Positions 1-7,908 of a DNA stretch of 64,000 bases are shown here, one piece after another. The position numbers and the translations under genes were made by a program. Every line of letters starts with the position of its first letter. The first letter of the stretch is position 1. The DNA is from JADJRH01 sp046351455 (GTDB lineage: Bacteria; Myxococcota_A; Polyangia; Polyangiales; Polyangiaceae): NCBI GenBank assembly GCA_046351455.1, contig JAXLYM010000002.1:248001-312000 (forward strand), given 5' to 3'. The notes beneath the pieces are model-generated. The model was not told the DNA's origin. It did no database searches and was given only the letters and a program-made list of their open reading frames with translations.

Positions 1-130
1 ACCGATACCCCACAGGCACAGCATCGATCCAGGGATTTCGCAGCCTCCGCGAGCACGTTGGAGCGCCGGAGCGGTGCACGGGAAGCGAGCGGCGCAACGT
101 TCGCGGCCCGATCCGAAGGGGATGCGTGCC

Positions 131-1891
131 TCAGCCCGGATCGCCGCCGCACTTCGGGACGGCTTTCTCTCGCAGCCTCTTCAGCGAATCACCGAAGTCC
201 GAATACACCCGATCTCCGTAGCCGGGGTGGCAGCCGATGCAGCGGCCCACGCGGCCAATGCGTGCCTTTTCATCGGCGTCGAGGAGCCGGGCCGCGACGC
301 GGGTCGTGCCGCCGGTCTTCGGATACACCGCGTCCAGCGTGCCTTCCAGATGACAGGAGGCGCACGTCCGCGAAGGGCCGGTCGTGTGCGGATCCAGCGG
401 CGCCCAGAGCGTCTTTTCGATGGTCGGCGCGGCGCGCGGACGGCCCGCTTGAGCATGCCAGTCGGCGACGCCTTCGAGCGTGAACGTCATGCCCTCCACG
501 AAGGGGTCGATCGTGCCGCGCGGGCCCACGGCGAGCACCGGCGGCCCGAAGCCGTTCCCTCCGGCGGTCTCGATCCAGTGGCCTTTCGTGGCGACGCCGA
601 GGAGGTGATCGACGTCCTCGCCCGCGGGATCGAAGCGCGTGTGGCACGTCGTGCACCGCGGCGCCCACTGCGAATGGCACGCTTGGCACGAGAGGCGCGC
701 GTGGCCCGCGAGGCGGTGATACGGCTCCTCCTTGGCGCGCGGGATCGACATCGACTCTCCGGTGGTCGCCAGCGCCATCGCCGCGCCGCCCTTCGTGACG
801 GTCGTGCGCCACAGCGCGGTCTTGCGGCTCGTGCGGATCGGGACGCCGCCGGGGAGAGGGGGCATGTTGCGCCGTTTCCACGAATTTCGAAGGCGATCCG
901 CGACGCGCTCCGCGTCCTCGTCGAAGGGCTCCTCCGAGGTCGACCACGTCGGACCGTGGCAGTCCCGACACCGGATCTCCGTCGCGTCGCTCGTGTGGAG
1001 GTGGTCTTTCCCGTCCCCCATCAGCTCGCGCTCGGTGTGGCAGTCGATGCACGTGAGCCCCTTCTTCCCGTGCACGTCGGGCGGTGCGGATCCGACGGGG
1101 CGCCCGTCCGGCAGGTGCGATGTCACGCGCGGGTCCGTCGGCTCCAGCTCCACGACTCCACGGTACGACAGGGCCACTCGGCCGCTTCGGGAATGGCACC
1201 CTTCACATCGCTTCTCGCTCACGGCCGCGGACACGTCCGGGTGGAGGCGCGCCGCGCCCTGCGAGACGGCCGGATCCGGGGGCGACAGGTGACACGCCGC
1301 GCACCCTCCGCCGCGCGAAAAGAAGCCTTCATCGCCGGGGCGCGACTTGCGCATCGACAGATGGCACGATCCACAAAGCTTGCGAGCGTGCGACTCCGCG
1401 GGCGAACGAGGGGGCTTGTCGCCGTTCAGGTCCGGAAAGCCGCCGGGCCGGTCATCGGGAGTCGGGCGCTCGTCGAAGGCGAATCGGTCCACCGCCAGGA
1501 TGCCGGGCGCGCGGGCCATCAGGCTCCTCGTGACGCGCGCGCTCTCGGTCACGTGGCACTCGGCGCGTCCGCACGTGGCGAACACCGTGGAGAGGTCGCC
1601 GGACAAGATCTCCATGCCTCGATGTGCGCTGTCGGCGTCGCGCGCCGTCACGTCTCCGAGGTGGCACGCCGCGCACCCGAGCGCCGCCGGATCGTGCGCG
1701 CCCCCGAGCCCGCGCGTCCCCGCGTGGCACGCGAGACACCCCTCCACGCGCCCGTCCGCGAGCCGCGGCAACGCGCTCTCCGACGCCCCGAAGAAGCGCC
1801 GCCCGAAGAGCCCCCCGAGCGCCGCCACGGCGACGACCGCGATCGCGACGAACGCGACGCGAACAGCGCGGGAGACGCCCGGAGATGCCAT
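131..1891 (-). CDS. Periplasmic twelve-haem cytochrome c
   Basis: This 586-residue protein has an N-terminal membrane anchor or signal (about residues 11-30) and should sit on the periplasmic side. It carries eleven CXXCH haem sites, near residues 52, 73, 173, 197, 229, 281, 308, 402, 413, 510 and 551. A twelfth site near residue 107 has the rarer CX4CH spacing (C-GRAE-CH). Multihaem cytochromes of this kind move electrons between quinol-linked membrane complexes and periplasmic acceptors or donors. It is the last gene of the minus-strand run that starts with the PsrABC-like molybdoenzyme, so it probably exchanges electrons with that complex; this is inferred from position only. I cannot assign it to a named family such as octahaem tetrathionate reductase. 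The haem count is seen directly; the partner and substrate are not. Confidence 0.85.
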   Translation of the reverse strand: MASPGVSRAVRVAFVAIAVVAVAALGGLFGRRFFGASESALPRLADGRVEGCLACHAGTRGLGGAHDPAALGCAACHLGDVTARDADSAHRGMEILSGDLSTVFATCGRAECHVTESARVTRSLMARAPGILAVDRFAFDERPTPDDRPGGFPDLNGDKPPRSPAESHARKLCGSCHLSMRKSRPGDEGFFSRGGGCAACHLSPPDPAVSQGAARLHPDVSAAVSEKRCEGCHSRSGRVALSYRGVVELEPTDPRVTSHLPDGRPVGSAPPDVHGKKGLTCIDCHTERELMGDGKDHLHTSDATEIRCRDCHGPTWSTSEEPFDEDAERVADRLRNSWKRRNMPPLPGGVPIRTSRKTALWRTTVTKGGAAMALATTGESMSIPRAKEEPYHRLAGHARLSCQACHSQWAPRCTTCHTRFDPAGEDVDHLLGVATKGHWIETAGGNGFGPPVLAVGPRGTIDPFVEGMTFTLEGVADWHAQAGRPRAAPTIEKTLWAPLDPHTTGPSRTCASCHLEGTLDAVYPKTGGTTRVAARLLDADEKARIGRVGRCIGCHPGYGDRVYSDFGDSLKRLREKAVPKCGGDPG

Positions 1892-1999
1892 GCGGCGACA
1901 ACCTATCAGGAGAACGTCACGCGACGATAGAGGCAGACGCGCGACAGCGAGGCTGGGGTAGGGCTCCTGAGCAAACGCCCGCGTTCTGTGGGATCTACA

Positions 2000-2016
2000 A
2001 GGGGGCTCTGCCCCCT
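2000..2016 (-). terminator. GC-rich hairpin in the rhodanese-cytochrome gap
   Basis: A perfect 7-bp inverted repeat (AGGGGGC, loop TCT, GCCCCCT) lies in the 196-bp gap between the rhodanese-like gene and the multihaem cytochrome gene. No U-tract follows it on the minus strand. It could be a partial terminator, a processing site or a chance GC palindrome. Nothing else recognisable is in this gap. Confidence 0.25.
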
Positions 2017-2087
2017 CGTATCACTCCCCCGCTCGCGCAACGCTCATCGTTTTTTTCGATGGGTCGCGCGGGGCCGCAACGTGGCAG

Positions 2088-2675
2088 TCAGCAGCCTTCT
2101 CGCTTCTTCGGGCCTCCGCCTCCGCCGGACGCGGGGGCCACGGGGGCGACCACCGGATTTACCGGCGCGGCGGCCGCGGCGGCGTCACCGAAGGAGCGGC
2201 GCAAGGCCACGTTCGTGCGGTATTGCTGGAGCACCTTGTCGGAGGCTCCGGCGGGCGGGCTCGGCGGGTCCGCGTCCATCGCGCGGTCCCATCCATCGGT
2301 TCCGCCTGCGAGCACCGTCACGCGACGGCCGGTGTGCATCAGCTGGTGCGCGACGCGGTCCACACGCACCGGGTCGGCGCCCGCGAGGATGATACGGCGC
2401 GCGCGGGGGGCCGCCTTCACGAAGGTGTCGTCGTCCGCGCCGAACGCCGTCTCCGGCATCGCGCCGCGGAGCGGGTGCTTCGGCGAATCGAGGGTCACGA
2501 CCACCGTGTCCGTCGGCGCCTCGGACAGGACGTCGGCCACGCCGAAGGCGTCCAGCGTGGGGATCGGCGCGTCCGCCGGCGCGGGGCCCGCGGGCTTCGA
2601 TCGGGCTCCGAAGGCCGCTCCGGCCACGCTGAAGGCCAGCGCGAGCGCCACGAGAGACATGCGTGTTCGGTTCAT
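2088..2675 (-). CDS. Exported rhodanese-like protein lacking the catalytic cysteine
   Basis: A 195-residue secreted protein. It has a signal peptide (about residues 1-24, ending near AFGA) and then a rhodanese-fold domain of about 110 residues, recognisable by the closing strand VTVLAGGTDGW. In active rhodaneses the loop after the central strand reads C-x-x-G-x-R. Here the equivalent loop reads LAGADPVR, so the sulfur-carrying Cys is missing. The tail is Ala/Pro/Gly-rich and ends in a lone C-terminal Cys. I chose the ATG at 2675 over the one two codons upstream because GGAG sits at proper spacing only for the inner one. Its place between YeeE-type transporters and the cytochrome suggests a periplasmic sulfur-binding or regulatory role; sulfurtransferase activity is unlikely. 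Confidence 0.75.
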   Translation of the reverse strand: MNRTRMSLVALALAFSVAGAAFGARSKPAGPAPADAPIPTLDAFGVADVLSEAPTDTVVVTLDSPKHPLRGAMPETAFGADDDTFVKAAPRARRIILAGADPVRVDRVAHQLMHTGRRVTVLAGGTDGWDRAMDADPPSPPAGASDKVLQQYRTNVALRRSFGDAAAAAAPVNPVVAPVAPASGGGGGPKKREGC

Positions 2676-2704
2676 GATCATCGCTCCTTCACGCCATCAC
2701 GCCG

Positions 2705-3394
2705 TCACGCGGCCGCCGAGGCGGGACGTCCCGCGCCCGGATCCTTGTCGCTCGTGGGCGGCTGTTCGGAGGTGCCCGACGTGTTGGAGCCGCTGGACAC
2801 GCCCTTGGATTCGGCCTTTTGCTCGCGCCGCGCCATCCACTTCTCGATCGCCTCCGCGCCCGCGAACATGCCGAGCGCCATCAGCGTCACGAGGATCGCG
2901 ACCACGCCGTACGGCAGATGGAGCCAGTCGTACAGGAACTGCCGCTCTCCGCTGCCGCTCTTCGCGAAGTTGCCCACCGCGCCGTACGTCGCCGCGAAGG
3001 CCAGCACGCCGCCGCCGATGCCGCCCAGGAAGGCGAGCGCGTCGAGCTTGCCAGTCACCGCCGCCACGATCGCCGTGCCGGGGCAATACCCGCCGATCGC
3101 GAACCCGACGCCGAACACCAGCCCTCCGACCACCTGCGGGCCGAGGAACGTGGGGTTCACGAACACGCGATCATAGTCGAGCACGCCGACCGCGCGGAGC
3201 ACCGTGAGGCCGAGCATGGCCGTCACGATCGCCGAGAACATGACCTTGAGCACCGTCATGTCCCGCAGGTAGAACTGCGCCGCGAGCTTCTTCGAAGAGC
3301 CGAATCCGGCGTTCTCCAGCACGAAGCCGAACGCGAAGCCCGACAATACCGCGAACGCGTACGCGAGCCAGGTAGAAGGGTGTACGGGCATCAT
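2705..3394 (-). CDS. YeeE/YedE-family sulfur-compound transporter, C-terminal-half type
   Basis: A 229-residue integral membrane protein with about five hydrophobic segments and the signature GGYCPGTAI (Cys in a CPG motif), typical of one half of the YeeE/YedE (DUF395) thiosulfate/sulfur transporters. The last 45 residues are a hydrophilic Ser/Gly/Pro-rich tail. Its ATG overlaps the TGA of the preceding gene (ATGA), so the two halves are translationally coupled. The neighbour supplies the partner motif (GCTSG). Single-chain YeeE carries both Cys motifs, so the pair probably forms one transporter. The substrate (thiosulfate, sulfide or polysulfide) cannot be read from sequence; the Psr/Phs-like genes next door favour a reduced-sulfur species. 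Confidence 0.85.
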   Translation of the reverse strand: MMPVHPSTWLAYAFAVLSGFAFGFVLENAGFGSSKKLAAQFYLRDMTVLKVMFSAIVTAMLGLTVLRAVGVLDYDRVFVNPTFLGPQVVGGLVFGVGFAIGGYCPGTAIVAAVTGKLDALAFLGGIGGGVLAFAATYGAVGNFAKSGSGERQFLYDWLHLPYGVVAILVTLMALGMFAGAEAIEKWMARREQKAESKGVSSGSNTSGTSEQPPTSDKDPGAGRPASAAA

Positions 3395-3933
3395 GTCCAG
3401 AGCCTCCTCACGAAATACGCAACACCATACGCGCCGCCGAACACCGCGAACATGAACGCCCAGCTCCCGAGGGCCAGCGTCGCTCCGCCCGTGAGGGCCT
3501 GTCCGCTCGTGCACCCTTGTGCGAGGCGCGCTCCATATCCAGCGATCGCGCCGCCGAGCACCGCGAAGAAGAGCCGGGCACGCGGAGAGACGTTGGGGCC
3601 TCTCTCGACCTGCATCTTCGAACGCTTGCTGATCAGGCCCGCCGCGAGGCCGCCGAGCGCGACGCCGACCACCTCGAAGACGAGCCAGTCGTCCCACCAT
3701 TTGCCGCCGTTCGCGAAATAGCCGCCCAGCGCGCCGTTGTGCTCGACCCAGCTCGGACTGACCACGTGCGTCAGCATGGCTGTCGTGCGGGCCATCGCCC
3801 CGGAGGCGCCGAGGCCGCGGCCCACGATCGCGAACGTCGCGAGGAGCACGAGGCCGAGGAAGAAGCCGGCCACGTACGGATCCCAGAGCGGCTTCGGCTT
3901 CGGGACGGACGGAACGTCGTTTTCAGCATCCAT
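3391..3933 (-). CDS. YeeE/YedE-family sulfur-compound transporter, N-terminal-half type
   Basis: A 180-residue membrane protein with hydrophobic segments near residues 20-40, 80-100, 120-140 and 155-175, and the conserved motif QGCTSGQALTGG carrying the family Cys. It is the partner half of the downstream YeeE gene, with which it shares an ATGA overlap. Several starts are possible: an ATG at 3958 that overlaps the stop of the NrfD gene (TGATG), one at 3942, and the chosen one at 3933, which alone has a GAGG box at usable spacing. It belongs to the minus-strand operon that begins with the molybdoenzyme. Confidence 0.85.
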   Translation of the reverse strand: MDAENDVPSVPKPKPLWDPYVAGFFLGLVLLATFAIVGRGLGASGAMARTTAMLTHVVSPSWVEHNGALGGYFANGGKWWDDWLVFEVVGVALGGLAAGLISKRSKMQVERGPNVSPRARLFFAVLGGAIAGYGARLAQGCTSGQALTGGATLALGSWAFMFAVFGGAYGVAYFVRRLWT

Positions 3934-3956
3934 GATAGTCATCCCTCGACAGGGCA

Positions 3957-4901
3957 TCAGCCCGTCACGAACTCCACGTCTTGTCCCGCGTACACGAGGA
4001 CGAACCGCAAGATGAGGCCGCCGAACAGCACCAGCGCAGGCACCGCCCGCGAGTGCAGCGCCTTGCCGCGCAGCGCGAGCGCCTCCAGCACGAACGGCAC
4101 GAGCAGCCCGCCGAACACCACGAACCCGAGGAAAGCCGGCGCGTACGGCCCGGAGAGCACGAGCGCCGCCGCCTGGCGATAAATCGTGCCCTGCGTGAGC
4201 AAGCCCACGAGCCAGAGGACGATCACGACGAGCTCCATCGCGATGAGGCCCATGTCGGCCTTCGCGAGCACGTCGCTCATCGCATGATCCTTCTCCCCGA
4301 TCATCAGCGCCGCGACGCCCGTCGACGTGCCGGACGCGAGGAACAGGAACCCGAGCGCGCCGCTCGACCACAGCGGATGCGCCACCGTCGTCGAAAGGAG
4401 CACGCCGGTGTAGATGCCGAGCGCCACGCCGAGCACCATGCCGCCCCACGCGAGCTTCGTGATGTGCTTGTCGGCGAAACGTCGAATGCCAGTCAGCACA
4501 GGCACCTTGTCCAGGATCTTCCCGAGCTCCTGAAACGGCAGCGCCAGCACCAGCAAGAGCTGCAGCGGCACCACCGCGAGGAGCACCCACGATCCGAGCG
4601 ACATCGGCGCGCTCGCTCGGAGCGCCGTGTAGAAGCGGAACACGTGGGTCTTGTACGTGAGGTCCAGGAACAGCGCGCCCATGCCGAGGCCGAGGAGCAC
4701 CGGCGCCGCCAGAAGACCGATCTTCATCGTGCGCGTGACTCGCTCTTTGCCGAGGCCCAGGACGACCGCGCTCGCCGTGAGCATGAGGCCCGCGACCAGG
4801 CCGCCGAGGAACAGATAGACCGGGATCTCCCAGCCCCAGAAGCGCTCGTGCGCCGCGAGGAGCGCGCTCCGGGTGGTCTCGATTTCAGGGGTGAGGCTCA
4901 T
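3957..4901 (-). CDS. psrC: NrfD/PsrC-type quinol-interacting membrane subunit
   Basis: A 314-residue polytopic membrane protein of the NrfD/PsrC family with about eight transmembrane segments and no haem or Fe-S motif. In polysulfide and thiosulfate reductases this subunit anchors the catalytic and Fe-S subunits and oxidises or reduces the quinone pool. An AAGAAGG box precedes the ATG. The gene follows the Fe-S subunit by 27 bp and is followed by two YeeE halves, which fits a polysulfide/thiosulfate enzyme with its own transporter. Direction (reductase or oxidase) cannot be decided from sequence. The symbol is by family resemblance only. Confidence 0.85.
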   Translation of the reverse strand: MSLTPEIETTRSALLAAHERFWGWEIPVYLFLGGLVAGLMLTASAVVLGLGKERVTRTMKIGLLAAPVLLGLGMGALFLDLTYKTHVFRFYTALRASAPMSLGSWVLLAVVPLQLLLVLALPFQELGKILDKVPVLTGIRRFADKHITKLAWGGMVLGVALGIYTGVLLSTTVAHPLWSSGALGFLFLASGTSTGVAALMIGEKDHAMSDVLAKADMGLIAMELVVIVLWLVGLLTQGTIYRQAAALVLSGPYAPAFLGFVVFGGLLVPFVLEALALRGKALHSRAVPALVLFGGLILRFVLVYAGQDVEFVTG

Positions 4902-4928
4902 CGTAACCTTCTTTCGAGAGTGCCAGTC

Positions 4929-5462
4929 TCAGCGCAGATAGAAGACGTTGGGGTGCGTGCCGGCCTCGGGGTTGACCACCGAGACGTTCGCGCGGCGCAG
5001 CATCAACGACACGGTGGAATTCGGGTCGTCGAGGTCGCCGACCTGGATCGCCGACGTCGGACACACGGTCTGACAGGCCGTCCCCTCGCCGCGGTCGAGG
5101 CGGTGGACGCACAGCGTGCATTTGTCCACGTAGCCGTCCGGGTGCACGAAGCGCGCGTCGTACGGGCACGAGGCGATGCACGCGCGGCAGCCCGTGCACA
5201 GGTCCCTGTCGATCTGAACGGTCCCGTCGGCGCGGAAATAGCTCGCTCCGGTGGGGCAGTTACTGACGCAGGGCGCGTCCGTGCAATGGTTGCAGCGCTG
5301 CGATTGAATGAACAGCTCCAGCGACGGCATCTCGCCGCGCGTCTCCTGAACGACCCAGTCTCGATACTCGCCTTCGGGGACGTTGTTCTCCGTCTTGCAG
5401 GCGACGACGCAGGCCTCGCAACCGACGCATCGGTTGGAGTCGATCACCATGGCTCGGCGCAT
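4929..5462 (-). CDS. psrB: Four-cluster ferredoxin subunit of a Psr/Phs-type molybdoenzyme
   Basis: A 177-residue protein with four Cys groups, each suited to a [4Fe-4S] cluster: CVGCEACVVAC, CNHCTDAPCVSNC, CTGCRACIASC, and a split CTLC...CQTVC group. This is the standard electron-transfer subunit between the molybdopterin protein and the NrfD-type anchor. It has no signal peptide and is probably exported by piggy-back on the Tat signal of the catalytic subunit. A GTG two codons upstream overlaps the previous stop, but AAGGAGG is spaced correctly only for the ATG at 5462, which I chose. Confidence 0.9.
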   Translation of the reverse strand: MRRAMVIDSNRCVGCEACVVACKTENNVPEGEYRDWVVQETRGEMPSLELFIQSQRCNHCTDAPCVSNCPTGASYFRADGTVQIDRDLCTGCRACIASCPYDARFVHPDGYVDKCTLCVHRLDRGEGTACQTVCPTSAIQVGDLDDPNSTVSLMLRRANVSVVNPEAGTHPNVFYLR

Positions 5463-5464
5463 GA

Positions 5465-7672
5465 TCACGCCTCCTTCTGGATGGCGACGAAGTTCACGCG
5501 CATACCGGTGCCGCCCATGACCGGATCTACGTCGACGCGCGTCACCATCTGCGAGTCGTCCGCGCCGCGCCCGCGCGCGTAACGGAGGCCCTTCGCGGTG
5601 TGGCCCCAGCCGTGGACCATGTACACGCAGTCATTTCGAATACGTTCTGTCGCCTTCACCTCGACCGGCTCGCTCTTGACGCCGTCCTGGTTGACGAGGC
5701 GCACCACCGCGCCGTCCGAGAGGCCCATGTCCGCCGCCACCTTCGCGTTCAGCCACACCTTGTCGTTGTGCGACAGCTCGCCGAGGAGGCGGTTGTTCGT
5801 CGTGCGGCCGAACGTGTGCCCGGGCGCGCGGCCGTAGAGCAGCCGGAAATACCCCGCGGGCGGACCGGCAGGGCGCTTGTAGACGGGCGCCGGGTCGTAG
5901 CCGGCCTTCGCGAGGCGCTCGGAATAGAGCTCGATCTTGCCGGACTCGGTGGCGATCTTGAGGTCGAGTCCGTCCTCGAGGACCGTCGGCTTCTGCGGCG
6001 CGAGGAGGATGCCGTCGCGCTTCAGTTGCTCGAAGTCGATCTGCGAGAGTCGGCACCGCTCGCGGAGGTACTCCTCGACGTCCTTCCACGGGAAATAGGC
6101 GCCCAGACCGAGCTTGTGGCCCAGCTCGCGCGCGATCCACCAGCCGGGCTTCGCGTCCCCGGGCGGCGGGATGATGGGCTGTCGCAACGCGACCCCGCTC
6201 TGATGCCACGAGACGCCGAGCAGATCGTCGTACCGCTCCAGATACGAGGCCTCCGGCAACACCAGATCGGCATATCCGGCGATCTCGGCCGGCAGCACGT
6301 CGACGACGACCAGCAAGTCGAGGGCGTCGATCGCCTTGAGCGTCTCGGCCCGTTGCGGCATCGACTGGATGAGGTTGGTGCCGTACACGAACCAGCCCTT
6401 GATGGGGTACGGCTTGCCGTCGATGGTCGCGCGGCGGAGGCCCTGCGTGAGCGGCTCCAGCGCGAACGGCGCCTCGTTCTCCAGGCGGTCCGCCGCCTTC
6501 TGGGCCTTCGGATACGGCGGCGTCGGGTACTTCGCGAGCTTCATGCCCGAGGGGCGGAAGAAGCCGCCCTTGTGGCCCCAGGAGCCGAGCAGCGCGTCCA
6601 GGATGGCGATCGCCCGCGAGCGGTGCGTGTCGTCCGCGCCGTACCAGCTCGCGTGCCGTCCGGGGTGCACGATGACCGCGGGGGCCGCGGCCGCCATGCG
6701 ACGTGCCGTGTTGCGGATGGTCTCCGCGTCGATGCCAGTCTCGGCCGCCGCCCACTCCGGGGTGTTCGTCGCGACGGCCTTGGTCAGCTCGTCGAGGCCG
6801 CTCGCATAGCGCTCCACGTACTCGCGCTGATACCGGCCTTCGGTCAGGATGACGTGGATCCACGCCAGGAGGAGGGCCGTGTCGGTGCCGGGGCGGATAG
6901 GCATCCACGTGCGCGCCTTGGACGCGGCGGTCGAGAAGCGCGGGTCCACCACGATGAGGTCCGCCTTGCGCGCCACGAATTCGGCGAAGTCCTGCACCTG
7001 CGTGTTGTGCATGTTCTCGCCGATGTGCGAGCCGATCAGCACCACGCAGTCGGAGTTGGCGATGTCGAGGATCTCGGGCGATCCCGGGTCGGAGCCGAAC
7101 GTCAGCTCGAAGGCGACGTCGCGCGGGCCGCGGCACTGCGAGAACGACGGAGCGCCGATGTTGTTGGTGCCGAACGCCTGGAAGAGGTGCCGGAACCACG
7201 ACGCGCCGGCGCCGTGGTTGAACATCGCGACGGACTCCGGACCGTACTTCTTCCGAAGCTCATCAAGCTTGTTCGCGAGGAAGGTCAGGGCCTCTTCCCA
7301 CTCCACCGGCTTGAATTCCTCGGAGCCGCGCGGGCCCACGCGGAGCAGCGGCTTCACCAGCCGATCCGGATCGTGCGCGAGGCCCGGACCGCCGACGCCG
7401 CGGGGGCACAGCTTGCCGTTCGAGAGCGGGTGAAGAGGGTTGCCCTGGATCTTGATGAGCCGATCGCCGTGGGCGTGGCCCTGAATACCGCATTTCCAGA
7501 AGCAGACCTCGCACACCGACCGCGTGACCTTGCCGTCGGTCCCGGGATCCAGAGGCCCCGCGATCGCGCTGGATCCGGCGAGCGGGCCGAGCTTCAGCGC
7601 AACGGCTGCAGCCAGCGTCCCGGCGGCGAGCCCGAGAAAACTGCGCCTGGAGAGATTGGGCGTTTCCACCAT
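5465..7672 (-). CDS. psrA: Molybdopterin oxidoreductase, polysulfide/thiosulfate reductase catalytic subunit type
   Basis: A 735-residue complex iron-sulfur molybdoenzyme. It opens with a twin-arginine signal (SRRSFLG near residue 9), so it is exported folded. A CX2CX3C...C group near residues 54-90 (CEVCFWKC, then LCPRG) binds an N-terminal [4Fe-4S] cluster. The Mo-bis-MGD domains follow, and a Cys near residue 180 (FSQCRGPRD), just before the GSDPGSPE loop, is the likely Mo ligand as in PsrA/PhsA. The C-terminal dinucleotide-binding domain includes GRAPGHTFGRTTNN. With the next two genes it makes a PsrABC/PhsABC complex. Nearby SQR, persulfide dioxygenase and sulfur transporters support a sulfur substrate, but arsenate or other oxyanion enzymes of this superfamily cannot be fully excluded. 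A sigma-54 promoter match lies directly upstream. Confidence 0.88.
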   Translation of the reverse strand: MVETPNLSRRSFLGLAAGTLAAAVALKLGPLAGSSAIAGPLDPGTDGKVTRSVCEVCFWKCGIQGHAHGDRLIKIQGNPLHPLSNGKLCPRGVGGPGLAHDPDRLVKPLLRVGPRGSEEFKPVEWEEALTFLANKLDELRKKYGPESVAMFNHGAGASWFRHLFQAFGTNNIGAPSFSQCRGPRDVAFELTFGSDPGSPEILDIANSDCVVLIGSHIGENMHNTQVQDFAEFVARKADLIVVDPRFSTAASKARTWMPIRPGTDTALLLAWIHVILTEGRYQREYVERYASGLDELTKAVATNTPEWAAAETGIDAETIRNTARRMAAAAPAVIVHPGRHASWYGADDTHRSRAIAILDALLGSWGHKGGFFRPSGMKLAKYPTPPYPKAQKAADRLENEAPFALEPLTQGLRRATIDGKPYPIKGWFVYGTNLIQSMPQRAETLKAIDALDLLVVVDVLPAEIAGYADLVLPEASYLERYDDLLGVSWHQSGVALRQPIIPPPGDAKPGWWIARELGHKLGLGAYFPWKDVEEYLRERCRLSQIDFEQLKRDGILLAPQKPTVLEDGLDLKIATESGKIELYSERLAKAGYDPAPVYKRPAGPPAGYFRLLYGRAPGHTFGRTTNNRLLGELSHNDKVWLNAKVAADMGLSDGAVVRLVNQDGVKSEPVEVKATERIRNDCVYMVHGWGHTAKGLRYARGRGADDSQMVTRVDVDPVMGGTGMRVNFVAIQKEA

Positions 7673-7686
7673 GACAGCTTGTTATC

Positions 7687-7701
7687 GCAACCGCGATGCC
7701 A
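7687..7701 (-). promoter_or_regulatory. Sigma-54 (-24/-12) promoter for the psrABC operon
   Basis: On the minus strand the sequence TGGCATCGCGGTTGC matches the sigma-54 consensus TGGCACGNNNNTTGC at 9 of the 11 defined positions, with the essential GG and GC exactly in register. The expected start point is about 3 bp upstream of the operon's ATG at 7672, a very short leader. TGAAAC boxes lie 63-97 bp further upstream, where an activator of sigma-54 would bind. Confidence 0.6.
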
Positions 7702-7763
7702 GTCTGTTCCGGGCGGAAACTGCCTGTCGTGGAAAGGCCGGTGCAGCGGGCTTTAACCGCTCT

Positions 7764-7798
7764 GTTTCAGGATCCGCGGCTGAAACGTTTCGTTTCAG
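7764..7798. promoter_or_regulatory. TGAAAC inverted repeats upstream of psrA (putative activator sites)
   Basis: Two overlapping perfect palindromes share a half-site: GTTTCAG (7764-7770), CTGAAAC (7780-7786) and GTTTCAG (7792-7798). The second pair is separated by five bases. The same TGAAAC core recurs in the other gaps of the sulfur island. Spacing from the sigma-54 match suits an enhancer-binding protein; no regulator gene for it is present in the window. The rest of this 236-bp gap holds no gene. Confidence 0.5.
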
Positions 7799-7908
7799 TC
7801 AGGGGGGCCGCAGAAAGTGCTGGATTTTTAGGGGGGTGCGAGACCCGGAATCGGGTGCTTCAGGGGGGTGACGCGGATTCAGCGCGAGGGGCGCAAATCC
7901 TGTTCGCG

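Noticed and set aside
74..1930. Long open frame on the plus strand opposite the multihaem cytochrome.
   Set aside because: Arg/Ala-rich translation with no motif; the minus strand has a signal anchor and twelve haem sites. Similar antisense frames throughout the window are GC artefacts.
4914..4928. GACTGGCA between psrB and psrC as an internal sigma-54 promoter.
   Set aside because: No GC at the -12 position; it lies right after the psrB stop inside an operon.
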